A stretch of DNA of 64,000 bases from JBKXSZ01 sp047017005 (GCA_047017005.1 JBKXSZ010000003.1:13033-77032), one strand, 5' to 3'; numbered from the stretch's first letter, positions 33,961-42,238 are shown. The notes: a model not told the origin generated them from the letters alone. Made by a program: numbers and translations.

Positions 33961-34881
33961 TTGGAAAATATGGTTTTTTACTATTTTGATATAGGCTCTT
34001 CTACTATAAAAATGTATGAATACAAAGGAAAAAAAGCAGAACTAATAGAAGAAAGGTCCATTCTATTTAAAGCCTTCTTTTCAGAAGAAAGTGGAGTTAG
34101 TACCAAAAACTATCTGAATTTAATGACATTTATCCGTCAGATGAAAGAAAGATATACCCTAACTATGGAAAATACGAAAATATTAGCAACAGGAATTTGG
34201 AGAATGATACCAGAAGAACAGTTAGCAACTTTAAAAGCAGATTTTCGTTCTCTGAATTTAGAATTTAATGTTATTTCTCATGAACAAGAAAGTAGATATT
34301 TTGCAAAAGCCATGCAAGGAATTTATGATAGAAAGAAAATTGTAATGGTAAATATGGGAGGTAAAACAACGGAGTTGGTTGCCTACGATAAGGGAAATAT
34401 AGTAAACAAAAAAAACTTAGATATAGGGGTAGCAGATGTGCTAAATCATTATCCAAGAATCAATGAATTAGAAGAAAAAGTCACAGTAGATAAAGCTATT
34501 GCATATATCAAAACGCTTCTTCCAAATGAAGCATGGGAAAAAGACTTTGATGCAGCGATTTATACAGGAGCAGAATTACGTTTTCAAAGGCTAACTCAAT
34601 ATCCGTTAGTTGAAAATACCATATTCAAGGATAACTTACATCCTGTCATGGTAAGTTTAGATGATTTTAAAAAGCGTAATCGAGAAATAGTTGAAGCAAC
34701 AAAGATGAAAGATCTATACGAGTTAATGCCAACCAACCCTGGGTGGATGGAAGGTGCAAAAGCAGGAGTATGTCTAGCAGAAGCTGTTTTTGACTGGCTT
34801 TCTATTAAATGGATTATACCATCAGACTTAAATATGATAGATGGAGTTGTAAAGATGGAACAGAGATACAAAAGCAAGTAG
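33961..34881 (+). CDS. Ppx/GppA-family protein
   Basis: 306 residues from TTG, with GGAGG eight bases upstream. ASKHA phosphate motifs are YFDIGSSTIKMYEY near residue 6 and VNMGGKTTELV near residue 131, typical of exopolyphosphatase/pppGpp phosphatase folds. It is shorter and more divergent than classical Ppx, lacking the C-terminal HD region, so the substrate is uncertain. It is downstream of dnaE and followed by a strong terminator. Confidence 0.78.
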   Translation: MENMVFYYFDIGSSTIKMYEYKGKKAELIEERSILFKAFFSEESGVSTKNYLNLMTFIRQMKERYTLTMENTKILATGIWRMIPEEQLATLKADFRSLNLEFNVISHEQESRYFAKAMQGIYDRKKIVMVNMGGKTTELVAYDKGNIVNKKNLDIGVADVLNHYPRINELEEKVTVDKAIAYIKTLLPNEAWEKDFDAAIYTGAELRFQRLTQYPLVENTIFKDNLHPVMVSLDDFKKRNREIVEATKMKDLYELMPTNPGWMEGAKAGVCLAEAVFDWLSIKWIIPSDLNMIDGVVKMEQRYKSK

Positions 34882-34898
34882 AACAAGAAATAAAAGAG

Positions 34899-34942
34899 AA
34901 AAAGAATTCGAAAAAAAAGATAAATATTCGAATTCTTTTTTT
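34899..34942 (+). terminator. terminator after the Ppx-like gene
   Basis: AAAGAATTCGAA / TTCGAATTCTTT stem with a T run of seven. Confidence 0.8.
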
Positions 34943-34969
34943 ATGAAAATTCGTATATAAAAAACAAAC

Positions 34970-35029
34970 TGTGGAAAAAAAGAGGACAAAATTGCAAGAA
35001 AATATAATTTCCAAAAGTAGTTATCCACA
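34970..35029. promoter_or_regulatory. pair of DnaA boxes in opposite orientation
   Basis: TTATCCACA at 35021-35029 is a perfect DnaA box. TGTGGAAAA at 34970-34978 is its TTTTCCACA variant on the other strand. They are about 42 bases apart in an intergenic, AT-rich stretch between a terminator and a Nudix gene. Confidence 0.45.
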
Positions 35030-35137
35030 CTTTTTTTCAAGCATTTTACAAATATGTGACATTTCCGAAAATATATTGAAAGAAAAAGATAAATCCAATA
35101 TAATCTAAAACATGCCAAACAAGAGAGGAAGATGAAA

Positions 35138-35593
35138 ATGATACGAGTCAGATTAGCGGGAGTGCTTCCCATGGAAAATGGCTTTGCATTTATGCACCGA
35201 ACCAATGTAAAACATCATGAGCCATCTGATTACTATACCTTTCCAGGTGGAGGCTTAGAAGAAAATGAAACATATGAAGAAGGCTGTAGAAGAGAAATAA
35301 AAGAAGAATTTGGAATCGATGTAACAGTAGGAAAATTACTATATCATATAGAAAAAGATCAAGCGGATGAATATTTCTATTTATGCAATTATGAAAGTGG
35401 ATATATGGGAACAGGAACAGGGCCAGAATTTTCAGGAAATCCTAAGTATGCCGATAGAGGAAATTACCTTCCAGAAATTATTGCAAAAGAAAATGTGAAA
35501 GATATTTTGTTATTACCACCAGAAGTAAAAGAAATGTTAGTAGAAGATATTGAAAAGGGTGTTTTTGATTTGTATTTCAGGGAAGAGAAGTAA
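35138..35593 (+). CDS. Nudix hydrolase
   Basis: 151 residues. An ATG six bases earlier nearly touches the GAGGAAG site, so 35138 is preferred. The Nudix box is complete: GGGLEENETYEEGCRREIKE followed by EFGI, near residue 41, with all metal-binding Glu present. The WD-like tail suggests a MutT-type nucleotide-diphosphate hydrolase, but the substrate is open. It lies 89 bases before the guanylate kinase gene. Confidence 0.9.
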   Translation: MIRVRLAGVLPMENGFAFMHRTNVKHHEPSDYYTFPGGGLEENETYEEGCRREIKEEFGIDVTVGKLLYHIEKDQADEYFYLCNYESGYMGTGTGPEFSGNPKYADRGNYLPEIIAKENVKDILLLPPEVKEMLVEDIEKGVFDLYFREEK

Positions 35594-35682
35594 GAAAATA
35601 CAAAATGAATAAAAAAGAATAAAAGTAAAAAGAAATGAAAACATAAGAAAAATTGAAATAAAGTAAAAGGAGCGTTCTAGGA

Positions 35683-36222
35683 ATGATAATATTAATAGGG
35701 GAAAGCGGTTCAGGAAAAACAACAATATTAAATGAATTAGAAAAAAGAGGTTTTGAAAAAGCCATTAATCATACAACAAGAAAACCAAGGGATGGAGAAG
35801 AGACATTAAAAGAATATGAATTTGTAACAAAAGAAGAATTTGAAGAAATGTGGAAAAAAGGAAAATTAGTACAACGTGCAGAATTTAATGGAGAATACTA
35901 TGGAATTTCCACAGAATCTTTAAAAGACAATGTAGCTTGTATTTTGATCGTAGATTCAATTCAAGATATAAAAGATAGAATCTTAGAACTTGGATTAAAT
36001 GGAATTAATATTCAATCTTTCTATATTCATGTTCCAGTTGACGAAAGAACAAAAAGAATGCTAAAAAGAGGAGATAATATTGAAAGTATCCAAAGAAAGA
36101 TACAAATTGATAAAGAAAAATTTAAAGAAGCAAGAGAAGTTGCAGATTTTGTAATAGAGAATAACGAAATAGAAGAAACTGTGGAAAAAATAATTACACT
36201 ATCTAATTTAGTAAGTGCCTAG
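35683..36222 (+). CDS. gmk: guanylate kinase family protein
   Basis: 179 residues. P-loop GESGSGKTT at residue 6. GMP-binding motif TTRKPRDGE near 32, then EYEFVTKEEFEEM and the AEFNGEYYGIS loop, all typical of Gmk. It is slightly shorter than the usual ~205 residues, with a trimmed lid and C-terminus. It probably converts GMP to GDP. If another gmk exists in the genome this could be a paralogue. AAGGAG site; the terminator overlaps the stop. Confidence 0.85.
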   Translation: MIILIGESGSGKTTILNELEKRGFEKAINHTTRKPRDGEETLKEYEFVTKEEFEEMWKKGKLVQRAEFNGEYYGISTESLKDNVACILIVDSIQDIKDRILELGLNGINIQSFYIHVPVDERTKRMLKRGDNIESIQRKIQIDKEKFKEAREVADFVIENNEIEETVEKIITLSNLVSA

Positions 36223-36243
36223 AATTGTAGGCGCTTCTTTTTT
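36213..36243 (+). terminator. terminator after gmk
   Basis: AAGTGCCTA / TAGGCGCTT, one G-T pair, then TCTTTTTT. Confidence 0.8.
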
Positions 36244-36304
36244 AGATAAAAAGAAAAAATAGCATATAAAGTTAAACAAATAGAAAAGAAAAACATGGTA
36301 ATTA

Positions 36305-36356
36305 TTGACAGGTTACATAAAGCAATGTATAATTTTAATAGGTCACAAAGTGACCT
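36305..36356 (+). promoter_or_regulatory. consensus promoter with start-site palindrome
   Basis: TTGACA, a 17-base spacer and TATAAT at 36328-36333. Then the perfect palindrome AGGTCAC-AAA-GTGACCT at 36340-36356 lies at the expected transcription start, as an operator or a 5' RNA hairpin. Confidence 0.7.
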
Positions 36357-36464
36357 TAGAATGTTTCTTTGTTTTTATGGTTTTCACAAGACATGCAAGT
36401 GAAAACATCGAAAGGAGGATTGAGAACCATGGGAACAATTTGAACAGCAGGTTTATGTTCGGTT

Positions 36465-37157
36465 ATGGCTGCTTCGGCTGTGACTGGTCTGAATTATGAG
36501 ATAACTATTCAGTATCAAGAGCCAATTATTAAGAATGAGAACATACTATATGAGACCAGAAATTTAGGAGTTGAAGCAGAGGAGCTTCCTACTGTAAAGC
36601 TGATAAAAGTAGAAACAGAAACACAAGAAACTAAGAACCAAAGGTTTTTAGAAGAAGTCGAAAAACAGAAAGCTTTACAGGAAAAAGAAAAGGAACGGGA
36701 AAAAGCCAGAGAGGCAGCATTCTATGCAAAGGTTGGAGATGGAAATCAACGACTAGACCAACCAAGCGGATTATCGGATGAGGTGATTTTAGCGAAATAT
36801 AAAAATTATCCTTATCATCCTTTGGTTAGGAAATATGCAGAAGGGTGTTTAGCGTATTCTAAAAAGTACCACATGAATGAGTTTATTGTGGGAGCCATTA
36901 TGACAGTGGAGGCATCTGCAGATGAGAGTGCAACAAATTTAACTGGTCAATCATACCCCGACGGAAGCCAGGGATTGCAATATGATTCCGTAGAACAGTG
37001 CTTTGATGCTACTTTTGAAAATTGGAGAAAGAACTATTTCCAGGGGGGATACAGAACTTTAGATAGATTTGTAGGCCACCATAATGAATTTCCAAAAGTT
37101 CAGCAGAAAATTAAAGATTACTATATGGCATTGGCGACAGTACCAGTAAATAACTAA
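36465..37157 (+). CDS. exported protein with lysozyme-like C-terminal domain, possibly broken near its start
   Basis: The ORF begins at ATG 36465 with no ribosome site. A perfect AGGAGG lies before ATG 36429 in the same frame, but TGA at 36441 interrupts after MGTI. Reading through gives a short hydrophobic leader (TAGLCSVMAASAVTG). Residues 55-85 are a charged coiled coil. The C-terminal ~130 residues (HPLVRKYAEGCLAYSKKYHM, AIMTVEASADESATN, GSQGLQ) loosely resemble lysozyme/transglycosylase folds. G+C is higher than in its neighbours, suggesting transfer. Function not established. Confidence 0.55.
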   Translation: MAASAVTGLNYEITIQYQEPIIKNENILYETRNLGVEAEELPTVKLIKVETETQETKNQRFLEEVEKQKALQEKEKEREKAREAAFYAKVGDGNQRLDQPSGLSDEVILAKYKNYPYHPLVRKYAEGCLAYSKKYHMNEFIVGAIMTVEASADESATNLTGQSYPDGSQGLQYDSVEQCFDATFENWRKNYFQGGYRTLDRFVGHHNEFPKVQQKIKDYYMALATVPVNN

Positions 37158-37171
37158 ACCTGTCTGAAAGG

Positions 37172-37226
37172 AAAGCTGCTGTAGCAGCTGAAAACAGTTA
37201 CATGTAAATCATGTAACTGTTTTTTT
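37172..37226 (+). terminator. tandem hairpins ending the 36.4-kb gene
   Basis: A small AGCTGCT/AGCAGCT hairpin is followed by AACAGTTACATG / CATGTAACTGTT with a seven-T tail. Confidence 0.88.
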
Positions 37227-37266
37227 CGGCGAAAATTACTATGTCTTACTAAATTTTTTCCAAATA

Positions 37267-37295
37267 TTGACTATTAAAACTAAATATGATAATAT
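37267..37295 (+). promoter_or_regulatory. promoter of the LPXTG-sortase pair
   Basis: TTGACT, a 17-base spacer, TAATAT, 28 bases before the start codon. Confidence 0.5.
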
Positions 37296-37323
37296 TTTTT
37301 TATAAAATAAAAGGAGGAATGTT

Positions 37324-38160
37324 ATGAAAAACAAAAGAATTGTAATCACGTTATTACTAGCAATAGTAATATTTGCAGGAATGGTAACACAATCATTTGC
37401 TGCAATTGGAGATGGAGTTTCAGCTACAGTTACATCAAATCCAGCTAATGGAGCAGAAGTAAAAGAAGGGGATGAAATTACATATACAATTACATTAAAA
37501 AATAACTCTGATAAAGTATATTACATACCAACATTAATGACACAAATACCAAGTTCAACAGAATTCGTAAGTATTTCAACAGATAATATGCCAGCAGCTC
37601 CAGAAGTTGATGAAGCTACAGGAACAATTACTTGTTTAGGAGAAAAGCTTGATGCACACGCACAACAAGTATACACATTAAAAGTAAAAGTTACACAAGC
37701 TTCAACAGGAGAAATTAATTATGCACACAGAACAGAACATGATGAAAATGCATCAGGAGCAGTAATGTTTATGTTATTTAACTCTTTAGATGAAGCAGAA
37801 TTAAATGAAGTATTTGCAATAATAGAAAGTGATGAATTCAACAATGCTGCAACAAGAGATGAAGCACAAGCATTACTTGGAGAAAAAGCATACCTAGGTA
37901 TAGTTACACAAAAACAATTCCATACAATTGCAAGAACAGAACAACCAACAAATCCAGTTCCAAGCACAAAACCAACGACACAAGAACCAGCTATACAAGA
38001 ACCAGTTATACAAGAACCAGTTATAAAAGAAGAAAAACCAACAGTATTACCCAAAACAGGTATGGAAATAAATTATATAGCAATTTCAATAGCATCTTTA
38101 ATGATTGTTGCAGGAATAGTATTAGTATTAAAAAAGAGAAAATTTAATAGGATAAAATAA
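37324..38160 (+). CDS. LPXTG-anchored surface protein
   Basis: 278 residues. Signal peptide with cleavage after QSFA near residue 26. A DUF11/CARDB-like beta domain follows (about 30-125: SNPANGAEVKEGDEITYTIT and LKNNS). Next come a small helical region, a Pro/Thr linker and a QEPxI repeat (near 221-238). The C-terminal sorting signal is LPKTG near residue 246, a hydrophobic helix and KKRKFNRIK. It would be linked to peptidoglycan by the sortase encoded next door. AGGAGG site. No known enzyme domain, so adhesin or stalk-like. Confidence 0.9.
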   Translation: MKNKRIVITLLLAIVIFAGMVTQSFAAIGDGVSATVTSNPANGAEVKEGDEITYTITLKNNSDKVYYIPTLMTQIPSSTEFVSISTDNMPAAPEVDEATGTITCLGEKLDAHAQQVYTLKVKVTQASTGEINYAHRTEHDENASGAVMFMLFNSLDEAELNEVFAIIESDEFNNAATRDEAQALLGEKAYLGIVTQKQFHTIARTEQPTNPVPSTKPTTQEPAIQEPVIQEPVIKEEKPTVLPKTGMEINYIAISIASLMIVAGIVLVLKKRKFNRIK

Positions 38161-38167
38161 CCTATTG

Positions 38168-38216
38168 AAAAGGACATGTTAAATACTCTTGAATGATAGA
38201 TTATTTGCATGTCTTT
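38168..38216 (+). terminator. probable attenuating terminator between surface protein and sortase
   Basis: AAAAG-G-ACATG pairs with CATGTCTTTT across a 29-base loop. It is imperfect, so partial readthrough to the sortase gene is plausible. Confidence 0.45.
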
Positions 38217-38244
38217 TAAATTTATTAGGCAAAGAGGGTATACT

Positions 38245-38874
38245 ATGGCTAAAAGATATAAAGAAAGAAAATCAAATAAAAAAATAGTAATAACAATTTT
38301 AGCTATTTTACTTATAATAGTTGGAATGGTAATAATAATAAAATTCTTCTATAAAAATGAAACAAATATACAGCAAGTAAGTAGTGGAAAAATAAATAAT
38401 ATAGAACCAGAGCAAGTAATAGAAAAAGAACCAATAGAAACAGGTAAACAAAATATTGATAATATAAAACAAATAAGCGGATATAAAGTAATAGGAAGAA
38501 TAAAAATAAGTAAAATTAATCTGGAAGATGTAATATTAGAAAAAACAACAGATACATCATTAAATTCAGGATTAACAAAATTGTGGGGGCCTGAAATGAA
38601 TGAAATTGGGAATTTTTCAATAACAGGTCATAATTACAAAATAAGTAGAAGTCCTTTATTCAGTCAACTTGATAAAATAGGAATAGGAGATACATTTGAA
38701 TTAAAAGATTTAAAGAACAGAACAGTAACATATAAAGTATATAAAAAATTTAAATCACAGCCAGAGGATACAACACCAATAGACCAAAATAAAGACGGAA
38801 AAAGAGAAGTAACCTTAATAACATGTACAAAAGGTGCAATAGAAAGAATAATATTTAAAGCAAGAGAAATATAG
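38245..38874 (+). CDS. sortase (class D-like)
   Basis: 209 residues from ATG 38245 with AGAGGG upstream; an ATG 36 bases earlier lies in a hairpin without a ribosome site. One N-terminal membrane anchor (about 15-35), a linker, then the sortase barrel. Catalytic His is in FSITGHNY, Cys in VTLITCTKG and Arg in AIERIIFKAR. It is paired with the LPXTG gene 85 bases upstream, which is its likely dedicated substrate. Confidence 0.92.
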   Translation: MAKRYKERKSNKKIVITILAILLIIVGMVIIIKFFYKNETNIQQVSSGKINNIEPEQVIEKEPIETGKQNIDNIKQISGYKVIGRIKISKINLEDVILEKTTDTSLNSGLTKLWGPEMNEIGNFSITGHNYKISRSPLFSQLDKIGIGDTFELKDLKNRTVTYKVYKKFKSQPEDTTPIDQNKDGKREVTLITCTKGAIERIIFKAREI

Positions 38875-38920
38875 TATTGAAGAATATTCAAAAATCCCCC
38901 GGGTAAAATAAGGAAAAACG

Positions 38921-38950
38921 TTGACAAAACTAGAGGGGCTGTGTTAAAAT
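38921..38950 (+). promoter_or_regulatory. sigma-A promoter of rplU-rpmA
   Basis: TTGACA, an 18-base spacer, TAAAAT, immediately before the leader. Confidence 0.7.
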
Positions 38951-38956
38951 AAATAA

Positions 38957-39025
38957 CTGTAATCCGCTTAGTCAGGGTACATAAATGCTATGGAACAAAT
39001 AGCTACCTAAACTTAGGATTAGCGA
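38957..39025 (+). promoter_or_regulatory. L21 ribosomal protein leader
   Basis: TAATCC (38960) pairs with GGATTA (39016), enclosing two smaller stems (GTAC..., TGCTAT/ATAGCTA), directly before rplU. Position and form match the known L21 leader that gives feedback control in Bacillota. No start codon with a ribosome site lies within it. Confidence 0.7.
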
Positions 39026-39054
39026 GTATACGAAAAAGGGAGGTGCATCAGAGA

Positions 39055-39435
39055 ATGTACGCAATTATTGAAGCATGTGGAAAACAATACAAAGTAGCAC
39101 AAGGTGATGTTGTATTTTTCGAAAAATTAGATGCTGAAGAAGGAAAAAAAGTAACTTTTGATAATGTTGTTTTAGTATCAGATGATGGAAAAGTACAAGT
39201 AGGAAATCCTTATGTAAAAGGTGTTAAAGTTGAAGGAAAAGTAGTAGCTCATGGTAAAGGAAAGAAAATAATCGTTTTCAAGTACAAAGCTAAGAAAAAC
39301 TACAGAAGAAAACAAGGACACAGACAACCATATACAAAGGTTGAAATTACAGGAATCAAAACAGCTGCTAAAAAAGCTACAGCAGAAGCAAAAAAAGAAG
39401 AAGCTTCAGCTAAAAAAGAAACAGCTGAAAAATAA
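39055..39435 (+). CDS. rplU: 50S ribosomal protein L21 with Lys/Ala-rich tail
   Basis: 126 residues from ATG 39055 (a GTG at 39043 lies inside the GGGAGG site and is rejected). MYAIIEACGKQYKVAQGD, VTFDNVVLVSDDG and KYKAKKNYRRKQGHRQPYT are canonical L21. The usual end is near residue 101, and about 25 extra residues of Ala/Lys/Glu follow. It is normally followed by prp (ysxB) and rpmA in Bacillota, but here rpmA comes after only 60 bases. Confidence 0.97.
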   Translation: MYAIIEACGKQYKVAQGDVVFFEKLDAEEGKKVTFDNVVLVSDDGKVQVGNPYVKGVKVEGKVVAHGKGKKIIVFKYKAKKNYRRKQGHRQPYTKVEITGIKTAAKKATAEAKKEEASAKKETAEK

Positions 39436-39495
39436 TTTAGAATAGATTTGTAAAAGGATAGATAATTTACAAGGTGCGAAGGGAGTGAAAGAAGA

Positions 39496-39876
39496 ATGGC
39501 TCATAAAAAAGGTCAAGGTAGTATTAAGAACGGTAGAGATAGTGAATCAAAACGTCTTGGTGTGAAAAGAGCAGATGGACAATTTGTTCTTGCTGGAAAT
39601 ATATTAATGAGACAAAGAGGAACGAAAATGCATCCAGGTACTAATGTAGGTATTGGAAGCGATGATACTCTTTATGCTTTAGTAGATGGTATTGTTAAAT
39701 TCGAAAGACTTGGAAGAGACAAGAAAAAAATTAGTGTTTATCCAAAAGTAGAAGAGAAAAAAGAAATAAAACCAGCTAAAAAAGAGACAAAAGCAGCAGA
39801 GGCAAAACCAGCTGCTAAGAAAACAACAACAGCAAAGAAGACAACTGCTAAAAAAGAAGTAGCAGAAGCTAAATAA
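39496..39876 (+). CDS. rpmA: 50S ribosomal protein L27 without cleavable leader, with Lys/Ala-rich tail
   Basis: 126 residues. It starts directly MAHKKGQGSIKNGRDSESKR, so it lacks the ~9-residue N-terminal extension that Prp protease removes from L27 in most Bacillota. The core is normal to about residue 86. The last ~38 residues are Ala/Lys/Thr-rich, parallel to the L21 tail. The missing leader agrees with the missing prp gene between rplU and rpmA. GGGAG site. Confidence 0.97.
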   Translation: MAHKKGQGSIKNGRDSESKRLGVKRADGQFVLAGNILMRQRGTKMHPGTNVGIGSDDTLYALVDGIVKFERLGRDKKKISVYPKVEEKKEIKPAKKETKAAEAKPAAKKTTTAKKTTAKKEVAEAK

Positions 39877-39880
39877 GAAG

Positions 39881-39912
39881 AAAAATCACATCTTATTGGA
39901 TGTGATTTTTTT
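39881..39912 (+). terminator. terminator after rpmA
   Basis: AAAATCACATC / GATGTGATTTT with a 6-base loop and T run. Confidence 0.9.
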
Positions 39913-40059
39913 GTTAGCTAGAATAATTTCGTTAGTTGAAAAAGAGTAATACCATAGGTGTAAAATTTGTAATAAAAATGTAACGACATGAAGTTAAGCC
40001 ATTTGCAGACATTAATTAGTAGAGATAATAAAATAAATTTAAAAATACGACAAAAACAC

Positions 40060-41484
40060 AAAAACGCTTGATTTTTCAAGCGTTTTTAGTGATTTTTTCA
40101 CTCTAATTTGATATAATTAATTTGGAAAAAAACTTAACAAAAGGAGTGAAAAAATCTATGAATAATATATCACAAATTTCAATATTTGAATATAGGGAAA
40201 TTGAAAATTTAGGAGATTTAGAAAGATTAAAAATATTTTTTGAAAATATAGATGATGATAAATTATGCGAAAAGCTTGAAAAAACAAGAAAGAATGGAAG
40301 AAATGATTATCCAGTAAGAACAATGTTAAATTTAATTTATGCAATGAAAATATTTGGACATAGAAGTGTAGAATCATTTAGAAGAGAATTAAGTAGAAAT
40401 TCACAACTAAGAATAGCATGTGGATTAAGTGAAGGGAAATATAAATATTGTGGAGATAGAAAACATTTAGTACCACCAGCAAGAGTATTTACAGGTTTTT
40501 TCAACAAATTAAAAGATTGTAAACAAGAAATTGAAGAGATATTTGAACAATTAGTAAAATTTATGTATGAAAATTTAGAAGGATTTGGAGAGGATTGTGC
40601 AATAGATGGGAAATATTTAGATACATATGCAAATCAATATAAAGATAATAGATGTAAAGATAATAGGGCTGAACATGATGCAACAACTTCATGTAAAACA
40701 TATTACATGAAAGATGGAAGCAAGAAAAATGAGTGGCATTATGGATTTAGGGCACATATAATATGTGATGCAAAATATGGATTACCAATAAAAAGCAAAG
40801 TAACACCAGCAAATAATTCAGAACAAACAGAATTAGATAATATGTTAAAAGAAATGGGAAACAATGAAAGAGAAAAATATAAATTAGAGAAAATGAAAAA
40901 CTTAATGGGAGATGCTGGATACGATAGTGGAAAAAGAAACAAAAAGCTAAAAGAAGAATATAATATAAACCCAATAATGGATATAAAACATATATGGGAT
41001 AAAGAAGAAAAATATAAAGAAATAGAAAATCAACCAATAGCATATACTGAAGAAGGAGAAGTGTTTTACATAGTAGATTTAGGTAATTATGAAAAGATGA
41101 AATATGTAGGATATGATAAAGAAAATAATGCTTTAAGATATACAAGGTATAATACGGGAAAGAAAATATATAGAATACCATTAGAAACGGATTATAGAAT
41201 ATTTACACCAGTAGCAAGAGATAGTAAAAAATTCAAGAAGAAATATAAAATGAGGACAGAGATAGAAAGGTTAAATGGTAGAATAGATAGAGATTACATG
41301 TTTAATGATCATTTCATAAGAGGGCAAAAGAAAATGGAGCTAATGCTAAATCTAACATTTATTGTAATGCTAACAATAGCAAAAGGACATATAAAAAATA
41401 AACAAGACAATATAGGAAGTTTAGTAGCTTAAATAAAATTAAAAAAACACATAAAGTTGTAAAGGGATTATTGCGCCCTTTTTT
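40060..41484 (+). mobile_element. IS1182-type insertion sequence (ends not resolved)
   Basis: One transposase gene is flanked by a left hairpin at 40060-40087 (AAAAACGCTTGA / TCAAGCGTTTTT, a terminator that blocks read-in) and a right terminator at 41461-41484 (AAAGGG / CCCTTT). I could not find convincing terminal inverted repeats or a target duplication by eye, so the limits are functional guesses. Confidence 0.65.
40158..41432 (+). CDS. IS1182-family transposase
   Basis: 424 residues from ATG 40158 with AAGGAG 12 bases upstream; an upstream TTG frame is rejected. The N-terminal DUF772 region includes NDYPVRTMLNLIYAMKIFGH and SFRREL. The DDE core has ECDCAIDGK-type first Asp (GEDCAIDGKYLDT), a middle Asp in MGDAGYDSGKRNK, and RTEIERLNGRIDRDYM carrying the final Glu. 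All three acidic positions seem intact, so the element may be active. Codon use is very AT-rich. Confidence 0.9.
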   Translation: MNNISQISIFEYREIENLGDLERLKIFFENIDDDKLCEKLEKTRKNGRNDYPVRTMLNLIYAMKIFGHRSVESFRRELSRNSQLRIACGLSEGKYKYCGDRKHLVPPARVFTGFFNKLKDCKQEIEEIFEQLVKFMYENLEGFGEDCAIDGKYLDTYANQYKDNRCKDNRAEHDATTSCKTYYMKDGSKKNEWHYGFRAHIICDAKYGLPIKSKVTPANNSEQTELDNMLKEMGNNEREKYKLEKMKNLMGDAGYDSGKRNKKLKEEYNINPIMDIKHIWDKEEKYKEIENQPIAYTEEGEVFYIVDLGNYEKMKYVGYDKENNALRYTRYNTGKKIYRIPLETDYRIFTPVARDSKKFKKKYKMRTEIERLNGRIDRDYMFNDHFIRGQKKMELMLNLTFIVMLTIAKGHIKNKQDNIGSLVA

Positions 41485-41711
41485 CTTTGGATAAAAATGC
41501 GATTTAAAATTTCAGAAGAAAAACAAGTGTAAAAATGGAAATATGAGGAAGTGAAATCGCTGAAAATGGCACAAACGAAAAAATTCAGCTAAAGGATGGA
41601 TTGACAAAAGAGACGATACTATAGTAAAATAAAATATAACTTTCGCATGTATCTCCCAAAAGCATTTTAGAGAAAGACACATGGTTTGGAAAGTTCCAGG
41701 GAGGGATTTTA

Positions 41712-42092
41712 GTGAAAAACGAGAAAGTTTTTCGGAAAGATGCACTCTATTCGGCTTTTTTTATATGTCTTGTTGCGATTGCATTAACAATAGGGCAAAA
41801 ATCTTTAAAAGAAAGAATAGATGGCGTTTTAGAAGGTTCATTGCTAATACTTTTTTTAATTAACTTACTTTTGGTATTAGGAAGTTATCAGTTAATGAAA
41901 AGAGCAATTCAAAATAGGAGACTGAGAGAGGAAGGAGAACTAATACCAAGTAACAAAATAGTGGTAGAGGGTTTTAAGATAGCTATTGAAGTAATATTGG
42001 TTCTATTTGGTATTGTCTATCTAGTTACTACACAAAACTATTTTTGTTTGATAGCGATTGTATTAGGAAGCGTAATTGCTATTTCAGATTAG
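41712..42092 (+). CDS. small four-helix membrane protein
   Basis: 126 residues from GTG with AGGGAGG upstream. About four hydrophobic helices in two pairs (15-32, 42-62 and 80-95, 100-120) joined by a basic loop (KRAIQNRRLREEGE). No family recognised. It has its own upstream stretch and a terminator. The gap 41485-41711 holds no other gene I can support. Confidence 0.65.
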   Translation: MKNEKVFRKDALYSAFFICLVAIALTIGQKSLKERIDGVLEGSLLILFLINLLLVLGSYQLMKRAIQNRRLREEGELIPSNKIVVEGFKIAIEVILVLFGIVYLVTTQNYFCLIAIVLGSVIAISD

Positions 42093-42100
42093 CCTATAAA

Positions 42101-42145
42101 AGGAATTCTAGATAAGTGATAAACTTAAAATAGAATTCTTTTTTT
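42101..42145 (+). terminator. terminator after the small membrane protein
   Basis: AGGAATTCTA / TAGAATTCTT with a 20-base loop and T run. Confidence 0.75.
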
Positions 42146-42181
42146 GGCTAAATTAGGTAAAAAAGCTCCTAGGAAGAACTA

Positions 42182-42210
42182 TTGTAAAAGATAGGAAAAT
42201 ATAGTATAAT
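42182..42210 (+). promoter_or_regulatory. sigma-A promoter of trpS-obg
   Basis: TTGTAA, a 17-base spacer, TATAAT, 28 bases before the start. No T-box precedes this trpS. Confidence 0.75.
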
Positions 42211-42238
42211 AACTAACATAGTGTAAGGAGAGATGAAA

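Noticed and set aside
36305..36499. 64-codon ORF over the promoter and leader before the lysozyme-like gene
   Set aside because: It overlaps a consensus promoter and the ribosome site of the next frame, and its own start has no ribosome site.
38209..38244. Longer N-terminus for the sortase starting at ATG 38209
   Set aside because: The first ATG lies in a hairpin without a ribosome site; ATG 38245 has AGAGGG at good distance and a normal anchor start.
40000..41500. Terminal inverted repeats for the IS1182-type element
   Set aside because: No pair of matching ends could be found by eye; limits were left approximate instead.
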